From the NCBI GenBank assembly GCA_021812735.1, contig JAKAMV010000628.1, forward strand, positions 1-6,214: a stretch of DNA of 6,214 nucleotides, in the 5' to 3' direction. The position numbers were made by a program, and so were the translations under genes. Positions 1-5,379 of the stretch are shown piece after piece. Source of the stretch: Chloroflexota bacterium (GTDB lineage Bacteria > Chloroflexota > Limnocylindria > Limnocylindrales > CSP1-4). Numbering within the stretch: the first letter of the stretch is position 1; each line of letters begins with the position of its first letter. The notes beneath the pieces are model-generated. The model was not told where the DNA came from. It saw only the letters and a list, made by a program, of their open reading frames with translations, and did no database searches.

Positions 1-299
1 GGCTCCTGACCGGGCTCCACGTCGAGGGCCGACAGCCTGGCGCAGCGAGGGCGACGCAGGTGCCCGCTGGGCGGGCGTTGCGACGCAGGTGCCGGCTTGC
101 GGGCTTGGGGCGACGCAGGTGCCCGCCGGGCGGGCGTTGCGACGCAGGTGCCCGCTGGGCGGGCGTTGCGATGCGTGAACGGCCCCTCCGGGGGACCCGG
201 CCGCGCATTGTCGCGCGGGCTGTGCGCCACCCGGCCCGCTGGCCGGACACGTGCAACGCAGCGCCCGCTGACGGGGCGGACGGCGGAAGGACGGCGCTG
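1..299. other. Gene-free left flank, repeat-bearing
   Basis: I find no convincing coding region here. The frames that stay open read as Arg/Gly/Pro-rich translations of GC-rich DNA, and they are shifted by repeats whose length is not a multiple of three. The segment lies downstream of the minus-strand gene ending at 300 and holds the 29-bp tandem repeat at 51-167. It also holds two single hairpins: CCCC/GGGG arms around 183-194, and CCGCGC (201-206) with GCGCGG (213-218) around a six-base loop. Neither has a T run on either strand. Positions 1-50 could be the end or start of a neighbouring gene, but too little is visible to decide. Confidence 0.5.
51..167. repeat. Tandem 29-bp repeat with an internal hairpin, four units
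   Basis: Four head-to-tail units lie at 51-79, 80-108, 110-138 and 139-167, followed by a decaying partial copy from 168 (GCGATGCG). Each unit begins GCGACGCAGGTGCC. Units 1 and 4 are identical. Unit 3 differs from them by one base in the loop. Unit 2 is diverged in its second half and is followed by one extra base. Units 1, 3 and 4 contain a perfect 6-bp stem, GCCCGC and GCGGGC, around a 3-base loop (TGG or CGG). There are no spacers between units, so this is not a CRISPR array. The period is not a multiple of three, which argues against a protein repeat. The function is unknown; a transcription-end or mRNA-stabilising structure, or simple slippage DNA, would fit. Confidence 0.85.
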
Positions 300-1013
300 C
301 TACGTGTTGCGGCCGCCGACGCCCGGTCCCGCGTGGGGCAGGCGCTCATAGCGCAAGGTGTCCCCGTCAAGCGCGAACGCGTCGAGCGCCAAGCCGTTGG
401 GGTCCATGCCGGCGAGCTCCTCGTTCAGCCAGGCGGCAAAGGCCCGGTCGACGTCGGGCGGCAGCGAGATGAGCACGTCGCGCATCGGCGTGAGGAGGCA
501 CTGCGGCTGCTGGCCCAGGATCCGGCGGAGCTCGTCAGGGGCCAGCACGAGCGCGGACGCGCAGCCGAGCCCCGTCTGCAGAACGCGTGCGGGGACGCCC
601 TCGATATCGAGGCCCACCAGGTCGCGACCGCGGACGGCATGCGTTCGGTCGCGGAGGTTCGCCAGTGCCCGCGCCACGAGGTCGGCGGGCCCGATCGGCC
701 AGCCGCCGAGCAGCGCCTCACCCACCACGAGGAAGGCCGGCCCGATGTCGATGCCGAAGCCAGTCGGGATGCCGGGAGGCAGCGTCACCCGGAACGGCTC
801 GCCGCTCATGGGCGGCATCGGCCGCCGTCTCGGAAGGACGGGAATCACCGAGGAGGCGAGGGCGTCCCAGTCGAGGTCCGCCGGGAGTGCCCCCATGGCC
901 CGCAGCACCGCCTCCGCGGTCGCCACCTCGATACCGTTGCCCAAGTCCTCGGACGCGTAGTCCTTGCCGGCCTGCCGCCGGCGCTTGGCTCGTCGTCGCT
1001 CTCGCCCGTTCAT
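300..1013 (-). CDS. Uncharacterised 237-aa protein (possibly distant DUF1444-like)
   Basis: I do not recognise this protein with confidence. It starts at ATG 1013 and ends at TAG 300. The first 17 residues are strongly basic (RERRRAKRRR near the N-terminus). The rest looks like a soluble alpha/beta domain with no signal peptide and no clear membrane helix. Residues 108-123 (IGPADLVARALANLRD) and 185-200 (PPDVDRAFAAWLNEEL) faintly recall DUF1444/YtpQ-type proteins, in which a helix ending in 'A.aNL' is common; this is an impression, not a call. Two cysteines (151 and 172) form no recognisable metal motif. No Shine-Dalgarno is visible before the ATG, but the 16 bases at the start resemble those of the upstream amidase gene. 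It lies 128 bp downstream of that gene on the same strand, so cotranscription is possible but not assured. Coding is supported by sensible amino-acid composition compared with the overlapping Arg-rich frames. Confidence 0.65.
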   Translation of the reverse strand: MNGRERRRAKRRRQAGKDYASEDLGNGIEVATAEAVLRAMGALPADLDWDALASSVIPVLPRRRPMPPMSGEPFRVTLPPGIPTGFGIDIGPAFLVVGEALLGGWPIGPADLVARALANLRDRTHAVRGRDLVGLDIEGVPARVLQTGLGCASALVLAPDELRRILGQQPQCLLTPMRDVLISLPPDVDRAFAAWLNEELAGMDPNGLALDAFALDGDTLRYERLPHAGPGVGGRNT

Positions 1014-1141
1014 GGGGCGATGGTGCGAAGAGCGGCTTACACGGCCCCCACGCGCCGCTTAGCGCGGACTTGCGGCACCGCCAGCGCCTCGCCCGGCTCG
1101 GGGCCGGGACTGGTCGCTGGCCCGCGGCCCACGCGACGTCG
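1014..1141 (-). other. Intergenic gap with weak hairpins between two minus-strand genes
   Basis: These 128 bp separate the amidase stop from the start of the uncharacterised gene. They hold a hairpin at 1092-1108 (listed separately) and a second, weaker one: CGCGC (1051-1055) and GCGCG (1062-1066) around CGCTTA. No strong promoter with both boxes stands out. The only candidate is a CACCAT hexamer (1020-1025, minus strand) placed as a leaderless -10 box would be. Confidence 0.4.
1092..1108 (-). terminator. Possible hairpin terminator after the amidase gene
   Basis: CCCGGC (1092-1097) pairs with GCCGGG (1103-1108) around a 5-base loop, 33 bases downstream of the amidase stop. There is no T tract, so it would have to act as the tract-less type proposed for high-GC bacteria. 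In DNA this GC-rich, a 6-bp stem can arise by chance. Confidence 0.25.
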
Positions 1142-1990
1142 TCAGCCTCCGGCCAGATCGACCTCTCGTGCTGGAGGGAGAGCGTCAGGACGGCGGTTGG
1201 CCAGGACCGGGATCTGGCGGCGCGCGGCGTCGGCGAGGCCGAGGTCGATCTCGGCCCGAAGGATCGCCTCCCCTGACCCCGCCATCGCGATCACCCGGCC
1301 CCACGGGTCCACCACCATCGAGTGGCCCCAGGCCGCGATCGCGCCCGGGCCTCCGCGCCCGCATGCGGCGGCAGCGAGCACCCAGGCGCCGTTCTCGATG
1401 GCCCGGGCCCGGAGGAGCGGCTCCCAGTGGTCGCGTCCCGTGTGCTCGGTGAACACGGCGGGCACCGCCAGCAGCGTCGCGCCGGCGATCGCGAGCGCCC
1501 GGTACAGCTCGGGGAACCGCAGGTCGTAGCAGATCGAGAGGCCCAGCCCAACGCCGTCCACGTCCGCCACGACTGCCCGATCTCCCGGCGTCACCCGCGC
1601 CGACTCGCTGTCGGACGGGCCGTCGTCGACCGCGACGTCGAACAGGTGCAGCTTCCGGTACCTGGCCACCATGTCGCCCGACCGGTCGAACAGCGCCGTG
1701 GTGTTGAACGGGCGCTCGACGTCGCCCGCCGCCTCGGCATGCGACCCGGCGAGGACCCAGACGCCGTGCTCGCGGGCCACGGCGGCGAACGGCTCCGTGG
1801 TGGGCCCGGGCACGGGCGCGGCCGAGGCCCGGAAGCCGGGGGCAGATCCGCGGAACTGGACGTACTCGGGGAGGATCACGAGGTCGCTGTCCACCGCTGC
1901 CTCCGCGGCCATCGCGGCCGCGCGGGACAGGTTGTTCGCGACGTCGGCCCCCGCCTCGAACTGGACGAGAGACACCCGCATCGTGCGCAT
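1142..1990 (-). CDS. Nit1/Nit2-type carbon-nitrogen hydrolase (amidase, nitrilase superfamily)
   Basis: This cytosolic amidase of the nitrilase superfamily hydrolyses a carbon-nitrogen bond through a cysteine thioester. The single domain covers all 282 residues, the usual length for the Nit branch. The catalytic triad is complete: Glu42 (LPEY), Lys113 (YRKLHLFD) and Cys154 (CYDLRFPELYRAL). The segments FTEHTGRDHWEPLLRARAIE (180-199) and GHSMVVDPWG (222-231) are typical of Nit1/Nit2, whose known members act as deaminated-glutathione amidase (Nit1) or omega-amidase (Nit2). I lean to the Nit1 type, but the substrate cannot be fixed. I chose ATG 1990 because a TACCAT -10 box sits exactly six bases upstream, which is leaderless spacing, and because it gives the family length. 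The frame stays open further upstream to 2317, but that extension is low-complexity and lacks domain sequence. ATG 1981, three codons later, is the alternative start. The gene is divergent from the CBS/transporter operon. Confidence 0.93.
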   Translation of the reverse strand: MRTMRVSLVQFEAGADVANNLSRAAAMAAEAAVDSDLVILPEYVQFRGSAPGFRASAAPVPGPTTEPFAAVAREHGVWVLAGSHAEAAGDVERPFNTTALFDRSGDMVARYRKLHLFDVAVDDGPSDSESARVTPGDRAVVADVDGVGLGLSICYDLRFPELYRALAIAGATLLAVPAVFTEHTGRDHWEPLLRARAIENGAWVLAAAACGRGGPGAIAAWGHSMVVDPWGRVIAMAGSGEAILRAEIDLGLADAARRQIPVLANRRPDALPPAREVDLAGG

Positions 1991-1996
1991 GCCGCG

Positions 1997-2002
1997 ATGG
2001 TA
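1997..2002 (-). promoter_or_regulatory. Candidate -10 box for leaderless transcription of the amidase gene
   Basis: TACCAT on the minus strand matches TANNNT and lies six bases before the ATG at 1990. Transcription would therefore begin at or next to the A of the start codon. No Shine-Dalgarno is present, as expected for a leaderless mRNA. I see no good -35 box at 17-18 bases. Confidence 0.45.
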
Positions 2003-2127
2003 CGAGGGCCAGCCGTCGGCGGGCAGGGCCGAACGGGCGGAGGCGAGGACGAATGGCGGGTCCCGCTGGCCGCCATCCGGGTCGGCGCGGCGGCGACCGG
2101 ACCGACCGCTGACGTTCAGTTTCGCGT

Positions 2128-2157
2128 TTGACCCGGCCCTCGCCCGCGGGCTACGCT
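2128..2157 (+). promoter_or_regulatory. Candidate sigma-70 promoter of the CBS/transporter operon
   Basis: TTGACC (2128-2133) and TACGCT (2152-2157) are separated by 18 bases. This matches the vegetative sigma consensus of high-GC Gram-positives (TTGAC and TANNNT). Transcription would start near 2163-2165, leaving a leader of about 190 bases before ATG 2355. It is the best plus-strand promoter-like pair I found in the divergent region. Confidence 0.45.
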
Positions 2158-2162
2158 CCGCA

Positions 2163-2354
2163 TATCCCGATGCCGTCCCGCGTCGGGCGTCAATGCGCCG
2201 CAAGAGGACATCCTCCCCCGTGGAGAACGGACCTAGTCCAGCCGGCCAGCGCGCCGGCGCCCGCAAGGTCCACCCCGCCCCCTGACGGCCCCGCCGGGCT
2301 CGCGCCGGCCCGGCCACCGCTGGCGGAGGGACCCGTCAGAGCAAGGTGGCCACC
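2163..2354 (+). promoter_or_regulatory. Foldable 5' leader with a closed 58-nt element next to the start codon
   Basis: The predicted leader is rich in perfect short stems: CCCG/CGGG (2177-2187), GAGGA/TCCTC (2204-2215), GGAC/GTCC (2229-2239) and GCCGGC/GCCGGC (2241-2258). The last part is the most striking. CTGACGG (2282-2288) pairs perfectly with CCGTCAG (2333-2339). It encloses CCGGGC (2294-2299) with GCCCGG (2308-2313), and GCCA (2313-2316) with TGGC (2321-2324), apart from one shared base. This is a three-way-junction-like fold that includes a GGAGGG and ends 15 bases before the ATG. It precedes a predicted Mg2+ transport operon, so metal-responsive control is plausible. I do not recognise M-box or yybP-ykoY signatures in it. 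Random GC-rich DNA also folds well, so this stays tentative. Confidence 0.3.
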
Positions 2355-3617
2355 ATGCGCTTCCTGAGCCGCTGCATCGGCCTGCCGGTGCGCGACCCGT
2401 CCGGTGAGCCCCTCGGCGCGATCGCCGACCTGATCGTCGCCATCGGGGGCAAGTACCCGCCCGTCACCGGGCTGGTCGTGCGCACCGACCACCGCCGCAT
2501 CTTCATCCCGTGGTCCGATGTTGACGCCTTCGACGACGACGGCGCCCGCTTGCGCGTGCCCACGATCAACATCGGGAAGTTCCGGCAGCGGCAGAACGAG
2601 ATCCTCCTCAAGGCCAACCTGCTCGACAAGCAGATCGTCGACATCGAGGGGCGCAAGGTCATCCGCGTCAACGACGTGAGCCTCGACAACGTCGAGGGCC
2701 GGCTCCGCCTCGTCGCCGTGGACGTGGGCGCCGCCGGCCTGCTGCGCCGGCTCGGTGCCGAGGGGGCGCTGCGCCGCCTCGCGAAGCGACTCAACGCCAC
2801 GATCCCGGAGCGGTACATCGACTGGGAGGACGTCGACCCGCTCGACTCCACCATCGCCAGCGTCAAGCTCCGGGTCCCGCACGCGAAGCTCGCGGAGCTC
2901 CACCCGGCCGACCTGGCCTCGATCATCGAGGACCTCGCCCCGCGCGACCGGGTCGGCGTGCTGGCGTCCCTCGACGACGAGGCGCTGGCCGACGTGGTGG
3001 AGGAGATGGAGCCCGAGACCCAGGTCGACGTCATTGAGGACCTCACGCCGGAGCGCGCGGCCGACATCCTCGAGGAGATGAGCCCGGACGACGCGGCCGA
3101 CCTGGTGGCGGACCTGGACCAGGAGACCCGCGACGAGATCCTCGCCCTCATGGAGAAGGACGAGGTCGACGAGGTGCAGGAACTCCTCGGGTACGACGAG
3201 GATTCGGCAGGCGGTCTCATGACGACCGAGTTCATCGCGGTCGAGGAGCGCATGACGGCGGGCGAGGCGATCGACCGGCTGCGCGAGCTGGAGCCCGACG
3301 CCGAGACCATCTACTACGTCTACGTCCTCGACGACGGCGGCCGGCTGGTGGGCGTGCTCTCGCTGCGTGACCTGATCGTCGCCCGGCCCGACGCGGCGAT
3401 CCACGAGGTGATGATCCGCGAGCCCAAGGCGGTGAACGTCAACGCCGACCAGGACGAGGTCGCCGAGGTGGTCGCGCACTACAACCTGCTGGCCGTTCCG
3501 GTGGTGGACGACGACGGCGCGATGATGGGCATCGTCACGGTGGACGACGCCCTCGACACGGTGATCCCCACCGCCTGGAAGAAGCGGCTCCCCCGCGTCT
3601 TCAGCCGGCTGGGGTAG
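2355..3617 (+). CDS. PRC-barrel / MgtE_N / CBS-pair protein, channel-less MgtE-like Mg2+ sensor
   Basis: This 420-residue soluble protein resembles the cytosolic half of the Mg2+ channel MgtE. In order it has a PRC-barrel-like domain (about 2-75, ending RRIFIPWSDVDAF), a second PRC-barrel-like stretch (about 88-162, LLDKQIVDIEGRKVIRVNDV), and an MgtE_N superhelical domain (about 180-280). The MgtE_N domain has repeated acidic helices such as HPADLASIIEDL and LTPERAADILEEM. A CBS pair follows (about 285-345 and 350-405), introduced by the family signature DSAGGLMTTEFI. In MgtE the N and CBS domains bind Mg2+ and close the pore. Here the five-helix channel is absent and the protein ends in a short basic tail (WKKRLPRVFSRLG). 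It is translationally linked to the NRAMP gene, whose GTG lies 3 bp after this stop, so regulation of that transporter in trans is the natural inference. ATG 2355 is preferred over GTG 2346 because AAGGTGG (2343-2349) sits 5 bases before it; the alternative adds three residues. Confidence 0.92.
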   Translation: MRFLSRCIGLPVRDPSGEPLGAIADLIVAIGGKYPPVTGLVVRTDHRRIFIPWSDVDAFDDDGARLRVPTINIGKFRQRQNEILLKANLLDKQIVDIEGRKVIRVNDVSLDNVEGRLRLVAVDVGAAGLLRRLGAEGALRRLAKRLNATIPERYIDWEDVDPLDSTIASVKLRVPHAKLAELHPADLASIIEDLAPRDRVGVLASLDDEALADVVEEMEPETQVDVIEDLTPERAADILEEMSPDDAADLVADLDQETRDEILALMEKDEVDEVQELLGYDEDSAGGLMTTEFIAVEERMTAGEAIDRLRELEPDAETIYYVYVLDDGGRLVGVLSLRDLIVARPDAAIHEVMIREPKAVNVNADQDEVAEVVAHYNLLAVPVVDDDGAMMGIVTVDDALDTVIPTAWKKRLPRVFSRLG

Positions 3618-3620
3618 GGC

Positions 3621-4955
3621 GTGGCCGGCCTGCGCGCGCGCCCGGACGCGCGACCCAAGGACGCCGCCGAGCGGGCTCGGCAGCGCCGGCGTCCCCACGT
3701 CGTCAGGCCGTTCCCGCGGCTGCCGCAGTGGCGCGTCCGGCTGATCGCGGCCCTGGCCGTCCTGGGCCCGGGCTTGGTCAGCGGCTTCGCCGACAACGAC
3801 GCCGGCGGCATCACCACGTACTCGCTGGCCGGGGCGAACTGGGGCTACACCCTGCTCTGGGTGATCCTGGCCAGCCAGATCGTCCTGTTCTTCACGCAGG
3901 AGGTGGGCGCACGGCTGGGCCTGGCCACGGGCAAGGGCCTCATCAGCCTCATCCGCGAGCGCTGGGGCGTCCGCTGGACCGTCTTCGCCGCCTTGCTGAT
4001 GCTGGCCGCGAACCTGGGCTCCATCGTGGCCGAGTTCGCGGGGATCGGCTCGGCGCTGGGCATCTTCGGCGTGCCGCCACAGATCAGCGCGGCCGTCGCG
4101 GCGTTCGTGGTCGTGGGGTTCATCGCGCTCGGCTCGTACAGCCGCGTCCAGTACCTGTTCGTGGGCGTGGGCGTGCTGGTCTCGGGCGCGTACATCTACT
4201 CGGCCACGGCCGCGGGTCCGGACTGGGCTGCCGCGGCCTCCAACCTGATCACCCCGCAGCTCTCGTCGTCGCCGGCCTACTGGCTCGCGGTCGTCGGCAC
4301 CGTGGGCACGACGATCACCCCCTGGGGCCAGGCGTTCATCCAGAGCTACGTCGCCGACAAGGGGCTTCGACCCGAGGACCTCAGGGGGAACCGCGTCGAC
4401 GTCCTGGCCGGCGCGCTGATCACCAACGTGATCGCCGGCTTCATCCTCATCGCCTGCGCCGCGACCCTCTATCCGGAGGGCATCAAGATCACGTCCGCCG
4501 CCGACGCGGCGCAGGCGCTCAGGCCCATCGCGGGCCAGGCGGCGGCCGCCGTGTTCGCCATCGGCCTGCTCGGGGCGTCCTTCCTCGGCCTCGGTGTCGT
4601 CCCCCTGAGCTCTGCCTACACGACCTGCGAGGCGTTCGGCTGGGAGACGGGCGTGGACTGGAACTGGCGCGAGGCGCCGGCATTCTACGGTCTGCTCGCC
4701 TTCTTCATCGGCTTCGCCGCGCTGTTCGTCATGATCCCCGGCCTGCCGCTGATCACGGTGATGTTCTCAGCGCAGGTCCTCAACGCGCTACTGCTGCCGT
4801 TCGTGCTGGTGTTCGTCATGCTGCTCGCCACGGACAGGGAATTGATGGGCCCCCTGGCCAGCGGCCCGCTCCTGAGCGTGATCGGCTGGGGATCGACGGG
4901 GCTGCTGATCCTGATGTCGCTGATCTTGGCCGCTACGAGCTTCCTGCCCTACTGA
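3621..4955 (+). CDS. NRAMP-family divalent metal transporter, NRMT-like (probable Mg2+/Mn2+)
   Basis: This is an inner-membrane transporter of the SLC11/NRAMP fold. The 444 residues have a basic cytoplasmic N-terminus (1-40) and about eleven hydrophobic segments, near 41-70, 75-95, 119-147, 152-172, 175-195, 218-243, 258-284, 305-330, 353-373, 376-402 and 417-441. Helix 1 carries FADNDAGG (56-63) in place of DPGN: the aspartate (Asp60) is kept, but Asn becomes Gly63. Helix 6 carries TTITPW (230-235) in place of MPH, so the metal-ligand Met becomes Thr233 and the His becomes Trp235. In helix 3, Glu138 is kept, but the neighbouring Asp of proton-coupled members aligns with a hydrophobic residue. 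Loss of the Met, which favours transition metals, and of proton-pathway residues matches the NRAMP-related magnesium transporter clade. Members of that clade carry Mg2+ and Mn2+ without proton coupling. The GTG start lies 3 bp after the sensor gene, implying coupled translation. Family assignment is secure; substrate is inferred from motifs and context. Confidence 0.94.
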   Translation: MAGLRARPDARPKDAAERARQRRRPHVVRPFPRLPQWRVRLIAALAVLGPGLVSGFADNDAGGITTYSLAGANWGYTLLWVILASQIVLFFTQEVGARLGLATGKGLISLIRERWGVRWTVFAALLMLAANLGSIVAEFAGIGSALGIFGVPPQISAAVAAFVVVGFIALGSYSRVQYLFVGVGVLVSGAYIYSATAAGPDWAAAASNLITPQLSSSPAYWLAVVGTVGTTITPWGQAFIQSYVADKGLRPEDLRGNRVDVLAGALITNVIAGFILIACAATLYPEGIKITSAADAAQALRPIAGQAAAAVFAIGLLGASFLGLGVVPLSSAYTTCEAFGWETGVDWNWREAPAFYGLLAFFIGFAALFVMIPGLPLITVMFSAQVLNALLLPFVLVFVMLLATDRELMGPLASGPLLSVIGWGSTGLLILMSLILAATSFLPY

Positions 4956-4971
4956 GCGCGTCGACCCATCC

Positions 4972-4977
4972 AAGGAG
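4972..4977 (+). promoter_or_regulatory. Ribosome binding site of the VOC gene
   Basis: AAGGAG lies six bases before ATG 4984. It is the clearest Shine-Dalgarno in the window and fixes the start of the VOC gene. Confidence 0.8.
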
Positions 4978-4983
4978 CGTCCC

Positions 4984-5370
4984 ATGAGCGAGCCGCGGAT
5001 CGGCCTCGGGCCGAACGGCCAGATCTTGATCCCGGTCAGCGATGTCGACCGTGCGGCGGCTTGGTACCGGGACGTGCTCGGTATCCGCTACCTCTTCGGC
5101 TTCCCGGGCATGGCCTTCCTCGACGCCGGCGGCGTCCGCCTCTACCTGGCCCGGCCCGAGGAGCCTGGCTTCGACGGGCGCGCAACCCTGTACTTCCGCG
5201 TCGCCGAGATCGATGCTGCCGTGGCGGCCCTCGAGGCGCGAGGCGTGGCCTTCTCGGACCGGCCGCACCTGATCTTCGACGACGGGTCGACGCAGACGTG
5301 GATGTGCTTCTCCAGTGACCCGGACGGCAACAACGTGGCGCTCATGAGCGAGGTGCCGTCGGAAGGCTGA
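4984..5370 (+). CDS. Single-domain VOC (glyoxalase/bleomycin-resistance-like) protein
   Basis: This 128-residue protein has the vicinal oxygen chelate fold and usually would act as a dimer. It has two beta-alpha-beta-beta-beta modules: the first spans about 11-57 (QILIPVSDVDRAAAWYRDVLG), the second about 67-123 (LYFRVAEIDAAVAALEARGV, then CFSSDPDGNNVALMSE). The ends DPDGN and LMSE are typical of the family. Metal ligands are only partly canonical: Gln13 occupies the usual His/Gln position of the first strand, and Glu123 follows the last strand. Metal binding is possible but not proven. The family includes lyases, epimerases, dioxygenases and drug-binding proteins, and nothing here singles out a reaction. 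It starts 28 bp after the transporter with its own strong ribosome binding site, so it is probably the last gene of that operon. Its stop lies only 9 bp from the end of the convergent phosphatase gene. Confidence 0.9.
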   Translation: MSEPRIGLGPNGQILIPVSDVDRAAAWYRDVLGIRYLFGFPGMAFLDAGGVRLYLARPEEPGFDGRATLYFRVAEIDAAVAALEARGVAFSDRPHLIFDDGSTQTWMCFSSDPDGNNVALMSEVPSEG

Positions 5371-5379
5371 CCCCAGGGG

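Noticed and set aside
1..60. End of a neighbouring gene at the left edge, for example a minus-strand reading RLSALDVEPGQE
   Set aside because: Fewer than 20 codons are visible, with no start or ribosome site and no recognisable domain, so it cannot be supported.
51..167. CRISPR array
   Set aside because: The units abut directly with no unique spacers, and there are no cas genes nearby.
201..218. CCGCGC/GCGCGG hairpin as a terminator for the 300-1013 gene
   Set aside because: A 6-bp pure G/C stem is expected by chance in this composition and no T run follows on the minus strand.
60..1529. Long plus-strand open frame of 489 codons across the left third
   Set aside because: It runs antisense to two better-supported genes and starts in the tandem repeat. 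Its translation is Arg/Pro/Gly-rich with no domain, typical of antisense frames in GC-rich DNA.
1991..2317. N-terminal extension of the amidase
   Set aside because: The extra 109 codons are low-complexity and absent from the nitrilase family. They also overlap the putative divergent promoter and leader, and the -10 box supports ATG 1990.
2163..2354. Known Mg2+ (M-box) or Mn2+ (yybP-ykoY) riboswitch
   Set aside because: I could not find the conserved core sequences of either class; only generic stems are visible. A covariance-model search would be decisive.
2190..3698. 502-codon minus-strand open frame opposite the CBS protein
   Set aside because: It is the mirror of strongly biased GC3 codons of the sensor gene, with repetitive His/Val/Asp-rich translation and no domain. 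The plus-strand reading has clear MgtE_N and CBS signatures.
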